The notes under the pieces were generated by a model. The model did no database searches. It saw only the letters and a program-made list of their open reading frames with translations, and was not told the origin of the DNA. DNA of 64,000 nt from Azotobacter chroococcum (GTDB lineage: Bacteria > Pseudomonadota > Gammaproteobacteria > Pseudomonadales > Pseudomonadaceae), in NCBI RefSeq assembly GCF_004339665.1, contig NZ_SMMU01000020.1, forward strand, positions 1-64,000. The letters are read 5' to 3'. The translations under genes were made by a program, and so were the position numbers. Positions 1 to 8,749 of this stretch are shown here, piece after piece. Within the stretch, counting starts at the first letter, position 1. Every line of letters starts with the position of its first letter.

Positions 1-13
1 ACGTTATGAGAAG

Positions 14-45
14 AAGGCCAGCCATTTCAAGGGAATGCTGGCCTT
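14..45. terminator. inverted repeat, possible terminator of an upstream gene
   Basis: Perfect 9-bp inverted repeat (AAGGCCAGC / GCTGGCCTT) around a 14-nt loop, close to the left edge. It is flanked by A-rich and short T-rich sequence, so it could end a gene lying before the window. The T tract is short, so termination is only a suggestion. Confidence 0.4.
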
Positions 46-159
46 TGCGGCTGCTCTGCTATGGCTACGCTGATACGTCAACAGAACCTAGTCTATTTTG
101 GCCAGCCATGACAGGGGCCGAACCTTGTCACTGTCCCCATCCAACAAGGAGTGTATTTC

Positions 160-480
160 ATGCCCCGCCTGTCCCTACTGATTGCCGCTGCCCTGCTCTC
201 TGCAGCCACCAGTGCCTCGGCCACCAGCCTCGTTGTCACCACCGATGCTGTCGGCCGCGCCACCGTCGGCAGCAGCGATGCCACCTCCGATGCCTCTTCC
301 TCCGACGATGACGATGACAAGCTGGTGCGGGAAGCCCGCGACGACGCCGCCAGCTTCGTCGCCTCCCAGGGCGAGATCCGCGGCGCCAGGCTGGAAGCAG
401 CCCTGCAACATATCCGCCACCAGACGCCCCAGCTCGAAGCTAGCGACATGCAACTGGCCGAGGCCATTCTCGCGCACTGA
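160..480 (+). CDS. DUF2388 family small exported protein
   Basis: A 106-residue protein of unknown function. The first 22 or so residues form a signal peptide (MPRLSLLIAAALL...SASA), so the mature protein is probably periplasmic. A serine/aspartate-rich stretch with five consecutive Asp lies near residues 43-52. It is followed by the family core ARDDAASFVAS-GEIRGA-LEAAL and an alanine-rich end. I chose the ATG at 160, preceded by AAGGA at 146-150, over the in-frame GTG at 151, because the signal peptide starts there. A second copy of the family lies 303 bp downstream. The family is common in Pseudomonas, often as tandem copies; no biochemical role is known to me. Confidence 0.8.
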   Translation: MPRLSLLIAAALLSAATSASATSLVVTTDAVGRATVGSSDATSDASSSDDDDDKLVREARDDAASFVASQGEIRGARLEAALQHIRHQTPQLEASDMQLAEAILAH

Positions 481-783
481 GATTGCATCGGCAGCCGGCC
501 ACGACCGGGTACCCGGGCGTGCAAGGCGCGATCATCGATCTTGCAAGGCACTGGCTGGCCAAACTCCATCGCTGCGGCATGACCAACGAATCCGCACGGG
601 CACAGCTCCCACCGACGTTATCCACCTGTCCCGGGGTACTGGTCCATCCGCCGGGATTCCTTTAGCCTTTCCCACCCCCATGGAGGCCGGCTGTCGCTTG
701 AGCGGCACATGCCATCGAACCATTGGCAAGCCCCGGACCGCCGCTCCAATCAATTGTCTCTTGCCGTAACCGAGATATCCGCC
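481..783. other. 303-bp intergenic stretch between two DUF2388 genes
   Basis: I see no gene, RNA or repeat I can support here. Reading frames crossing it lack start signals and family resemblance. It presumably carries the promoter of the gene at 784. Confidence 0.5.
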
Positions 784-1095
784 ATGCGTCATTCCCTGCT
801 CGCCATCACCCTGCTGCTCAGCGCCACCACCCAGGCCCAGACCCTGAAGGCCACCAGCAACATCGTGGTGCGCGCCCTCGACCGCACCGTCGACTTCACC
901 TCCGACACCACCACCTCGATCCGCGACATGAAGGTGGTGATCGATGCTCGCGACGATGCCGCCAGCTTCGTCGCCAGCGCTGGCGAAATCCGCGGCGCAC
1001 AGCTGGAAGCCGCCCTCGGCGCAATCCGCGAGCGCCTGCCGGAAACCCGCGAAGCCAGCGACCAGGCCCTGGCCGAAGCCATCCTCGCCCGGTGA
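784..1095 (+). CDS. DUF2388 family small exported protein, second copy
   Basis: A 103-residue protein with a signal peptide of about 19 residues (MRHSLLAITLLLSATTQAQ). It shares the ARDDAASFVAS-AGEIRGA-LEAALGAIRERLPE core with the protein at 160-480, so the two are tandem paralogues. It lacks the poly-Asp stretch of its neighbour. Its stop codon overlaps the GTG start of the following DUF4105 gene by 4 bp, which suggests translational coupling. Function unknown. Confidence 0.8.
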   Translation: MRHSLLAITLLLSATTQAQTLKATSNIVVRALDRTVDFTSDTTTSIRDMKVVIDARDDAASFVASAGEIRGAQLEAALGAIRERLPETREASDQALAEAILAR

Positions 1096-3086
1096 GCAAA
1101 CTCGGCGTCAGGCTGCTCGGCGCAGCCCTGCTGCTGGCCAGCGCCGGCCTGCAGGCCGAACTGCGCCTCACCTTGCACACCGCGGGCCTGAACGAGGCCC
1201 AGCGTCAGGCCAGCCAGACCCTGCTCGACCAAGCCCAGGCTGCTCTGCCGCCACGCCTGCGTGAACAGCTGGATCGCACTGTGGAAGTGCGCTGGAGCGG
1301 ACACCTGCCGGAAAACGGCTACGGCCGCGCCAGCCGTCCCGACCGCCTCGAACTCAATGCCCGCCTGCTGCCGGGGCTGGCCGACGGCTCGGCGGCCAAC
1401 GCCCGGACCGGCCGCCCCCACGGCACGGTGCGCCGCGAACTGCTGGCCACGGTGCTGCACGAACTGACCCACCTCTACGACCGCAGCCGCGCCTGGCCGG
1501 CGGAGCACCGGCTGCTGTTGAAGCGCTGCAGCCAGCAGGCCGGCAGTCTCGGCCCGGTCGGCCTGGCGGAGCGCTGCCGCGGCCAGACCGGGCGCCGCTT
1601 CACCCTTTCCGACGACCCGCGCCTGCTGGATCTGGCCGGCTGGCAGCAGGCCGTCGGTCGCCGCGGCGAGCGCGAGCGCGACAACGGCCAGGTGGCGCGC
1701 AGCCCAGATCTCTACGAGCTGAGCAATCCTCGCGAATTCGTCGCGGTGAACTTCGAGTACTTCCTGCTCGATCCCACCTATGCCTGCCGGCGCCCCTCGC
1801 TGTACCGCTACTTCCGGGAGCACTTCGGCTGGGCGCCGGCGGCGCGTACGGAGTGCCCGCCGAGCTATCCCTACCTCAACGCCGGCCGCGACTTCGCCCG
1901 CCAGCCCCTCGGCCAGCTCGATCCAGAACGGGTCTACGAGGTCGACTACCTGTTCGCCGAGGCCAACGACAACTGGGTCAGCCGCTGGGGCCACAGCATG
2001 CTGCGCCTGGTGATCTGCGCCCCCGGCCGCCCGCGCGGACCGGCCTGTCGCCTGGATCTGGAGCATCATCTGGTGCTCTCCTACCGCGCCTTCGTCGGCG
2101 ACGTGCAGCTTTCCAGCTGGGATGGCCTGACCGGCAGCTACCCCTCGCGCCTGTTCGTTCTGCCGCTGTCCCAGGTGATCGACGAATACACCAAGGTCGA
2201 GCTGCGCGGCCTGGCCTCGGTCCCGCTTCGGCTCAGCGACGAGGAGCGCCGTGCGCTGGTCGAGCGCGCCGCCGAACAGCACTGGAGCTACGACGGCGAC
2301 TACTGGTTTCTGTCCAACAATTGCGCGGTGGAAACCCTCAAGCTGCTGCGCACCGGCACTGCCCACGACGAGCTGGAGAGCCTCGACAGCATCATGCCCA
2401 ATGGCCTGCTCGAGCTGCTGGTCGGCCGCGGCCTGGCCGATCGCAGCCGGCTGGACGATCCGCGGGAGGCGCTGCGCCTGGGCTACCGCTTCGACTCCTT
2501 CCGCGAGCGCTATCAGACAATGTTCACGATCCTGCGCCAACGCCTGACGGTGCCCCAGAAAAGCGTCGAGGACTGGCTCACCCTGCCCGCCGACGAACGC
2601 CACCCCTGGTTCGCCCGCGCCGACCTGCGTGCCAGTGCCGCCCTGCTGCTGCTTGAACAGGCCGCCATGCATCGTCAGCTGCTGCTCGCCCAGGAGGAAC
2701 TCAAGCAGCGCTACCTCAGCCACCGCGAGGGCCGCAACACCGGGCCAGACATGGCCAGGGCCGGCGACACCCTGAACAAGATCCTCGCCAGCAGCGGCTT
2801 CCTGAGCCGCCCGGCGGAGCTGCTCGACGGCGGCTATGGCCTGCCGCAGGCCGGCGAATGGCCGCGCCTCGAACAGCAGAGCGCCGCCCGCCACCAGGGT
2901 CTGCGCCAGCTCAACGACGAACTCGACCGAGAATTGCGCGCCCTGCTGCTGCCCGAGCGCCTGGCCGAACTGCAGGCCGTCGAGGCCAATCTCCGTCGAC
3001 TCGGCGAGCACCTGCGTGCCCTGCACAAGGCCGCCGATGGCCTGCAATTGCCCGACGCCGAACTTGTCCGCCCGGCGCCCCTCTGA
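1092..3086 (+). CDS. DUF4105 domain exported protein with an N-terminal HExxH motif
   Basis: A 664-residue protein starting at a GTG that overlaps the preceding stop; a signal peptide follows (LLGAALLLASAGLQA). An HELTH zinc-protease-like motif sits at residues 123-127, and the conserved DUF4105 signatures WGHSMLR and NNCAVETL lie in the middle third. The C-terminal part is rich in Leu, Arg and Glu and is probably helical. DUF4105 relates to the Lnb N-terminal periplasmic family; the substrate is unknown. Expression is probably coupled to the two DUF2388 genes. A very long minus-strand frame across this gene is a codon-bias shadow. Confidence 0.8.
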   Translation: MSKLGVRLLGAALLLASAGLQAELRLTLHTAGLNEAQRQASQTLLDQAQAALPPRLREQLDRTVEVRWSGHLPENGYGRASRPDRLELNARLLPGLADGSAANARTGRPHGTVRRELLATVLHELTHLYDRSRAWPAEHRLLLKRCSQQAGSLGPVGLAERCRGQTGRRFTLSDDPRLLDLAGWQQAVGRRGERERDNGQVARSPDLYELSNPREFVAVNFEYFLLDPTYACRRPSLYRYFREHFGWAPAARTECPPSYPYLNAGRDFARQPLGQLDPERVYEVDYLFAEANDNWVSRWGHSMLRLVICAPGRPRGPACRLDLEHHLVLSYRAFVGDVQLSSWDGLTGSYPSRLFVLPLSQVIDEYTKVELRGLASVPLRLSDEERRALVERAAEQHWSYDGDYWFLSNNCAVETLKLLRTGTAHDELESLDSIMPNGLLELLVGRGLADRSRLDDPREALRLGYRFDSFRERYQTMFTILRQRLTVPQKSVEDWLTLPADERHPWFARADLRASAALLLLEQAAMHRQLLLAQEELKQRYLSHREGRNTGPDMARAGDTLNKILASSGFLSRPAELLDGGYGLPQAGEWPRLEQQSAARHQGLRQLNDELDRELRALLLPERLAELQAVEANLRRLGEHLRALHKAADGLQLPDAELVRPAPL

Positions 3087-3116
3087 TGAAGACACCCACT
3101 CAGCGGAGGACACACC

Positions 3117-3542
3117 ATGAAAAGGACCGGATCGGCCGTCTGGCAGGGCAACCTGAAAGAAGGTAAAGGCAGCCTCAGTACCCAGAGCGGCGCGCTCAAG
3201 AAGCAACCCTACGGCTTCAACACCCGCTTCGAGGACCAGCCCGGCACCAACCCCGAGGAACTGATCGGTGCGGCCCATGCCGGCTGCTTCTCCATGGCGC
3301 TGGCCAAGATGCTGGGCGATGCAGGCCTGACCCCGGAGCGGCTGGAAACCCAGGCCGAGGTCAGTCTGGAAAAGCAGGGCGAGGGCTTCGCCATCACCGC
3401 CGTCGACCTGACCCTCAGGGCCCGGGTGCCGGGCGCCACGCCCGAGCGGTTCGATGAAATCGCCAACCAAGCGAAGGAAGGCTGCCCGGTCTCCAAGCTG
3501 CTGAATGCCCGGATCAACCTGAAGGCCACCCTGGAAGGCTGA
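3117..3542 (+). CDS. osmC: OsmC/Ohr family peroxiredoxin-like protein
   Basis: A 141-residue protein of the OsmC family, cytoplasmic thiol-dependent reductases of organic hydroperoxides. The two expected redox cysteines are visible: one in AHAGCFSMAL near residue 60 and one in EGCPVSKLL near residue 123. Length is normal for OsmC. An 'AGGACACACC' stretch just before the ATG can serve as ribosome-binding site. It stands 30 bp after the DUF4105 gene on the same strand and could share its transcript. OsmC is a better fit than Ohr because of the opening KRTGSAVWQGNLKEGKG. Confidence 0.85.
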   Translation: MKRTGSAVWQGNLKEGKGSLSTQSGALKKQPYGFNTRFEDQPGTNPEELIGAAHAGCFSMALAKMLGDAGLTPERLETQAEVSLEKQGEGFAITAVDLTLRARVPGATPERFDEIANQAKEGCPVSKLLNARINLKATLEG

Positions 3543-3692
3543 GCCCGGGGGCGGCCTTGACCGCGCGGCTGCCTCTGCCCAGGCTATTCGCGGGCAAGTC
3601 CGCTCCCCCACAGCGCTTGTGCACATCGAGCGCTTGCCTCGCATGTCCGCCCCTGCCCAAGATGATCGATCTCGGGAAGTCTGGGGATTTTC

Positions 3693-4673
3693 ATGCCTGC
3701 TCTGCTGTTGGCCCTCTGGCCGCTGTTCGCCCTGATCGTCGGCGGCCACCTGCTGCGCCGCCGGGACCTCCTCGGCGAAGGCTTCTGGCCCGGTGCCGAG
3801 CGACTAAACTACTTCATCCTGTTCCCCGCCCTGCTGTTCCACAGCCTGGCCGGCGCGCCGCTGGACAACCCGGCCCTGCCGCGCCTGGCGGCAGCCGCGC
3901 TGCTGGGGCTCGCCCTGGCCTGGACCGCCCTGCTGCTGGGCCGGCGGCTGCGCGGCTGGCCTGCCGCACGCTTCGGCGCCCTCGCCCAGGGCCTGCTGCG
4001 CTTCAACACCTATCTCGGCCTGGCGGCGATCGGCAGCCTGTTCGGTCCGCCGGGGCTGGCTCTGGCGGCACTGATGCTGGCATTGCTGGTGCCGGCGGTG
4101 AACCTGCTGTCGGTCTGGGCGCTGAGCGCCGAGCGCGGGGTCGGTGCCCGCACACTGCTGCTGCCGATCCTGAAGAACCCGCTGATCCTCGCCTGCCTGG
4201 CCGGCGCACTGGTCAACCTGACGGGACTGGCGCTGCCCGCCGGCAGCGAACGGCTGCTGTCCCTGCTCACCGCCGCCAGCCTGCCGCTAGGCCTGCTCTG
4301 CGTCGGCGCCGCCCTGCAGCCACGGGAACTCGCCGGGGAGCTGCCGACCCTGGCCTGGAACTGCGCCCTGCGCCTGCTGGCCATGCCGCTGCTGGCCTGG
4401 GCCGTGGCCCACCTGCTCGCCCTGCCGGCCCTGGAAAGCACCGTGCTGGTGCTGTTCTTCGCCCTGCCCACCGCCCCAACCGCCTACGTGCTGACCCGCC
4501 AGTTGGGTGGCGACGGCCACCTGATGGCCGGCCTCATCACCCTGCAGACCCTGCTGGCGGCCGCCAGCCTGCCGCTGGTGCTGACACTGCTGCCCTGGAC
4601 CCGGACACAGGCCGAGCCCTCCGCCCAGCGCCCGACAGGCCCCTCCTTTCGGCGAAACAGGACACTTTTATGA
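3693..4673 (+). CDS. AEC-family permease (auxin efflux carrier-like)
   Basis: A 326-residue, very hydrophobic inner-membrane protein with about ten predicted membrane segments. It has the AEC-family start (LLALWPLFALIVGGHLLRR) and an internal repeat of five-helix bundles. Bacterial members export or exchange small carboxylates such as malate, but the substrate cannot be told from sequence. It is preceded by a purine-rich stretch about 10 bp before the ATG. The last 15 residues are polar and probably cytoplasmic. Confidence 0.75.
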   Translation: MPALLLALWPLFALIVGGHLLRRRDLLGEGFWPGAERLNYFILFPALLFHSLAGAPLDNPALPRLAAAALLGLALAWTALLLGRRLRGWPAARFGALAQGLLRFNTYLGLAAIGSLFGPPGLALAALMLALLVPAVNLLSVWALSAERGVGARTLLLPILKNPLILACLAGALVNLTGLALPAGSERLLSLLTAASLPLGLLCVGAALQPRELAGELPTLAWNCALRLLAMPLLAWAVAHLLALPALESTVLVLFFALPTAPTAYVLTRQLGGDGHLMAGLITLQTLLAAASLPLVLTLLPWTRTQAEPSAQRPTGPSFRRNRTLL

Positions 4674-4774
4674 CAGAAATATGATATGAATCAAAAAAGC
4701 GCCCCGGGCATGTTCATTGCTACAGGTGAACAGGTTGGCGTTCCTCATTGTCCTACTGCCAGGGGGGCCTCAGC

Positions 4775-6496
4775 ATGCTAACGCTGCTTCACCTGCTGTC
4801 TGCCATCGCCCTGCTCGTGTGGGGCACCCATATCGTCCGTACCGGCATCCTCCGCGTCTACGGCGCGCAGCTGCGCCGACTGCTCAGCCACAGCATGCGC
4901 CGGACGCCCCTGGCCTTCCTCGCCGGCATCGGCATCACCGCACTGGTGCAAAGCAGCAACGCCACGGCCCTGCTGGCCAGCGCCTTCGTCGCCGAGGGGC
5001 TGATGGCCCTGGCCCCGGCGCTGGCGGCCATGCTCGGCGCGGATGTCGGCACGGCCGTGATGGCGCGGGTGCTGACCCTCGATCTGTCCTGGCTGTCGCC
5101 GCTGCTGCTGCTGTGCGGCGTGAGCCTGTTCCTTGCGCAGAAGCAGAATCCCGCCGGCCAGCTCGGCCGGGTGGCGATCGGCCTTGGCCTGATCATGCTC
5201 GCCCTCGAGCTGATCGTCGCGGCCAGCGAGCCCATCACCCATGCCCAGGGCCTGGGGCAGCTGTTCGCCGCGCTGACCGGCGACCTCCTGCTCGCCGCCG
5301 TGATCGGCGCCCTGTTCGCCATGCTCACCTATTCCAGCCTGGCCACAGTGCTGCTCACCGCCACCCTGGCCGGTGCCGGGCTGATCGATCTGCCGCTGGC
5401 CATAGGCCTGGTGATCGGCGCCAACATCGGCAGCGGCGTGCTCGCCTACCTCAACAGCAGCCTGCTGGCCGCCGCCGGACGGCGGGTCGCCCTCGGCAAC
5501 CTGCTCTACAAGCTGCTCGGCCTGCTGGTGCTGCCGCTGCTCGACCCGCTGGCGGCCTGGATGCAGCAGCTGCCGCTCAGCCTGCAGGACCAGGTGATCG
5601 GCTTCCACCTGGCCTACAACAGCCTGCGCTGCCTGCTGCTGCTGCCCAGCGTCACCCTGATGGCGCGCCTGTGCACCCGTCTGCTGCCGGAACGGGCGAC
5701 GGAAAAGAGCAGCACGGCCCAGCCACGCTATCTTGATCCGGATGCGCTGCCCACGCCGACCCTGGCGCTGGCCAATGCAGTACGCGAGACCCTGCGCCTC
5801 GGCGATCTGGCCGAGCAGATGCTCGGCCATCTGCAGGACGTGCTACAGGCGCCACGGGCTGAGGCGGGCCGCGAACTCCGCCGGCTCGAGGACGATCTGG
5901 ACCGCCTCTACGGGGCGGTGAAGCTGTATCTGGCCAAGCTGCCGCGGGAGGCGCTGGACGAGGCCGAAGATCGCCGCTGGGCAGAGATCATCGAGCTGGC
6001 GGTCAGCCTGCGGCAGGCCGGCTATATCCTCGCCAAGATGCAGCGCAGGGCCGAACGGCAGAGCGTCACCCGCATCGACCTGGAGGAACTGGCGGAACTG
6101 CATGCCGAACTGCTGGCCAACCTGCGTCTGGGGCTGAACGTGTTTCTCTCCGGCGATCCGCGCAGCGCGCGTCAGCTGCTGCGCCAGAAGCGCCGCTTCC
6201 GCGCCCTCGAGCGGCGCCTGGCGCACGCCCATGTCGACCGCCTGCACCGCCAGGTGCTGCACAGCCCCGTGACCGGTTCGGCCCATCTGGAGCTGCTGGA
6301 GGACATGAAGCGCCTCAACTCGCTGTTCTGCTGCAGCGCCTACGTGGTGCTGGAGGCCGAGGACCAGGCCGCCGACCGTCCGGACGAGCAGCCCGGACAG
6401 GACCGGCTGGACGGCGAGTTGCGCCGCCTGCTGCTCGACGACTCGGCGAGCGGGCCGGCGGCGAGTCGGGCCGCGGGCGGCACGGCAGCAGGCTGA
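4775..6496 (+). CDS. Na+/phosphate cotransporter family protein with PhoU-like tail
   Basis: A 573-residue protein of the Na/Pi cotransporter (NptA/YjbB) family. The N-terminal 300 residues contain two inverted membrane repeats. Each carries the QSSNA/TYSS-type motif (ALVQSSNATALLASAF near residue 60; MLTYSSLATVLLTATLAG near residue 185). The C-terminal 230 residues are helical and acidic, like PhoU. The ATG at 4775 follows an AGGGGGG stretch; an in-frame TTG upstream lacks a ribosome-binding site. Role inferred: phosphate efflux or phosphate homeostasis. Confidence 0.8.
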   Translation: MLTLLHLLSAIALLVWGTHIVRTGILRVYGAQLRRLLSHSMRRTPLAFLAGIGITALVQSSNATALLASAFVAEGLMALAPALAAMLGADVGTAVMARVLTLDLSWLSPLLLLCGVSLFLAQKQNPAGQLGRVAIGLGLIMLALELIVAASEPITHAQGLGQLFAALTGDLLLAAVIGALFAMLTYSSLATVLLTATLAGAGLIDLPLAIGLVIGANIGSGVLAYLNSSLLAAAGRRVALGNLLYKLLGLLVLPLLDPLAAWMQQLPLSLQDQVIGFHLAYNSLRCLLLLPSVTLMARLCTRLLPERATEKSSTAQPRYLDPDALPTPTLALANAVRETLRLGDLAEQMLGHLQDVLQAPRAEAGRELRRLEDDLDRLYGAVKLYLAKLPREALDEAEDRRWAEIIELAVSLRQAGYILAKMQRRAERQSVTRIDLEELAELHAELLANLRLGLNVFLSGDPRSARQLLRQKRRFRALERRLAHAHVDRLHRQVLHSPVTGSAHLELLEDMKRLNSLFCCSAYVVLEAEDQAADRPDEQPGQDRLDGELRRLLLDDSASGPAASRAAGGTAAG

Positions 6497-6593
6497 GGGC
6501 GTAGCGGAACGGTCGCCAGACAGGCGACCGGACGGCAGGACCCGAGCACGCCATGCCGCTAGAATTCGCCTCCCGCGCCCCGATGATGCCGTC

Positions 6594-7616
6594 ATGCACT
6601 CCATGCCGTCCTGGAGAATCCGTCTCCAGCCCCTGATCGCCCTAGCCAGCCGCCATCCCCGCCTGCTCGCCCTGTTCGGCTTCGTATCCGGCCTCGCCAG
6701 TTTCCTGCTGGTCGAACGCAAGGAAAGTCTGGCCAGCCTCATCGCCGTGGTGATGCTGGTGAGCTGGGCCTGGCTGCTGCTGGAAAACCTGCTGACCCGC
6801 AGCCTCAGCCGCTGGCTCGGGCTGGAGTTGCCACCGCCGCTGCTGCGCTACGCGACGCAGATGATCCACCAGGAAAGCCTGTTCTTCGTTCTGCCGTTCT
6901 TCTTCACCACCACCACCTGGAACAGTGGCCAGGCAGCCTTCACCGGCCTGCTCGGCCTGGCCGCGCTGGTGTCGATCGTCGATCCGCTGTACTACCGCTG
7001 GCTGGCGACGCGGCGCCTGGCCTTCATGGCCTTCCACTGCCTGACCCTGTTCGCCGTGCTGCTCACCACCCTGCCGCTGATCTACCAGCTGGCGACGCCG
7101 CAAAGCTATCGGCTGGCCTTGGGCAGTGCCGTGCTGCTGGCCTTCCCCAGCCTGCTCGGCGCGCTGCGCGGACAGAACTGGCGACGCAGGCTGGCCCTGT
7201 TCGGCCTGCTCGCCGCGCTGGGCGGCGCCGGCTGGTGGGCGCGCGCCTGGGTGCCACCGGCCACCCTGTGGCTGAACGCAGCGGCGGTGACCCTGGAAGT
7301 GGACAGCCGCAGCCGCGAACCCGGCGCCAGACTCAAGCGCATCGGCCTGGCCCAGCTGCAGGCGCGGGGACTCTATGCCTATACCGCAATCCATGCCCCG
7401 CGCGGGCTGAACGAACGCATCTACCACGTCTGGCGACACGCCGGCCGGGAGGTGGACCGCATTCCCCTGGAGATCCACGGCGGCCGCCAGGAGGGCTACC
7501 GGGCCTGGAGCCGCAAGCAGCGCTTCCCTGCCAACGCCCTCGGCCGCTGGGAGGTTCGCGTGCAGACCGAGGCTGGCCAGTTGATCGGCGTGCTGCGTTT
7601 TAGGGTCGTCGAATAG
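6594..7616 (+). CDS. DUF5924/DUF2914 membrane protein
   Basis: A 340-residue protein. An N-terminal region of about 220 residues carries six or seven hydrophobic segments. The C-terminal soluble domain of about 110 residues has the DUF2914 pattern (YAYTAIHAPRGLNERIYHVW...GRWEVRVQTEAGQLIG). Many Pseudomonas genomes carry it as a stand-alone gene. Function unknown; a periplasmic sensor-like domain anchored in the inner membrane is an inference only. A second in-frame ATG at 6603 could be the true start. Confidence 0.75.
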   Translation: MHSMPSWRIRLQPLIALASRHPRLLALFGFVSGLASFLLVERKESLASLIAVVMLVSWAWLLLENLLTRSLSRWLGLELPPPLLRYATQMIHQESLFFVLPFFFTTTTWNSGQAAFTGLLGLAALVSIVDPLYYRWLATRRLAFMAFHCLTLFAVLLTTLPLIYQLATPQSYRLALGSAVLLAFPSLLGALRGQNWRRRLALFGLLAALGGAGWWARAWVPPATLWLNAAAVTLEVDSRSREPGARLKRIGLAQLQARGLYAYTAIHAPRGLNERIYHVWRHAGREVDRIPLEIHGGRQEGYRAWSRKQRFPANALGRWEVRVQTEAGQLIGVLRFRVVE

Positions 7617-7764
7617 CCCTGCCACCGCCTGAAACGGCCGTCCCAGTCTGCCGGACTGCATCTTTCGTCGTGAGCATGGCAATTAGCTGCAGGCAAATTC
7701 GCTCAATTCGGTTATCGTTGCGGCATTACGCCCCACCCCACCCTTAGGATACTAGGAGATCCGT

Positions 7765-8250
7765 ATGGAATATGCTAACGCGCAGCTGACGATGACCGTA
7801 CTGATGACGCCGGATATGGCCAACTTCTCCGGCAACGTGCACGGCGGCACGCTGCTCAAGCTTCTCGACGAAGTCGCCTATGCCTGTGCCAGCCGCTACG
7901 CCGGCCGCTATGCGGTGACCCTCTCCGTGGACCAAGTGACCTTCCGCCAGCCGATCAAGGTCGGCGAGCTGGTGACCTTCCTCGCCTCGGTCAACTATAC
8001 TGGCAGTTCATCCATGGAAATCGGCATCCGGGTCGTCACCGAGAACATCCGCGAGCGCACCGTACGCCATACCAACAGCTGCTTCTTCACCATGGTGGCC
8101 CTCGACGAAAACCGCAAGCCCACCCAGGTACCGCCGCTGCAGCCCACCACGGAACAGGAAAAACGCCGCTACGAACAGGCCAAGCGGCGCCGCGAGCTGC
8201 GTCAGGAACTGGAAGCACGCTACCGGCAGATCAAGAACAAGGCCTCTTGA
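7765..8250 (+). CDS. acyl-CoA thioesterase, hot-dog fold
   Basis: A 161-residue cytoplasmic thioesterase of the YciA/BFIT type, hydrolysing acyl-CoA to free acid and CoA. The hot-dog motif NFSGNVHGGTLLKLLDE lies at residues 21-37 and contains the catalytic Asp/Glu region. The C-terminal 40 residues are rich in Lys, Arg and Glu and probably helical. AGGAG stands 8 bp before the ATG. It is a single-gene unit; chain-length preference cannot be inferred. Confidence 0.85.
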   Translation: MEYANAQLTMTVLMTPDMANFSGNVHGGTLLKLLDEVAYACASRYAGRYAVTLSVDQVTFRQPIKVGELVTFLASVNYTGSSSMEIGIRVVTENIRERTVRHTNSCFFTMVALDENRKPTQVPPLQPTTEQEKRRYEQAKRRRELRQELEARYRQIKNKAS

Positions 8251-8329
8251 TCCAGACGACGAATGCACAGGCGTCGGCCGGCGGATCGACTAAGCTGGGC
8301 TCGACGTTACAGGTAAAACAACAACAATC

Positions 8330-8737
8330 ATGCTGACTCTCGCCAACCTGTTCATTCTGTTGCTGCTGGCCGGCATCGGTGCCTGGCTGTGGCATACCCA
8401 TGGCCTGCGTGAGCGGGCCTTGGCCGCGGTCAGGCAGCACTGCGCGAAGACCGACGTCGAACTGCTCGACGACAACGTCGCCCTGCGCAGTTTCGGCCTG
8501 CACCCCGACGCCCGCGGCCGCCAGCGCATGGCGCGGATCTACGACTTCGAATTCACCGTCACCGGCGAACAGCGCTACAACGGCAGTATCGTCATGTTCG
8601 GCCGCCATGTCGCGCGCATCGAACTGGGCGCCCATCCCTTTCCCGCTCCCCCCCAGCCACCTCATCAATCCGCCGAGGTGATCCAGCTCGACCAGTGGCG
8701 CCGCGAACATCCCCTGCACAGGCAACACCACCACTGA
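8330..8737 (+). CDS. DUF3301 membrane-anchored protein
   Basis: A 135-residue protein with one N-terminal membrane segment (LANLFILLLLAGIGAWLWH) and a small basic soluble domain carrying the DUF3301 pattern (LRERAL...CAKTDVELLDDNVALRSFGL...RIYDFEFTVTGEQRYNG). The C-terminus is rich in His and Pro. In other Pseudomonas genomes it commonly sits beside the CobW gene, as it nearly does here. Function unknown. Confidence 0.8.
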   Translation: MLTLANLFILLLLAGIGAWLWHTHGLRERALAAVRQHCAKTDVELLDDNVALRSFGLHPDARGRQRMARIYDFEFTVTGEQRYNGSIVMFGRHVARIELGAHPFPAPPQPPHQSAEVIQLDQWRREHPLHRQHHH

Positions 8738-8749
8738 GCCCCGCGCGCC

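Noticed and set aside
505-516. 12-bp palindrome CCGGGTACCCGG between the DUF2388 genes.
   Set aside because: Short GC-rich palindromes are common in this base composition and nothing nearby gives it a role.
789-3749. Open frame of 986 codons on the minus strand.
   Set aside because: It is antisense to the DUF4105 and OsmC genes, rich in Gln/Gly/Ala as expected for the complement of high-GC codons, and has no domain or ribosome-binding site.
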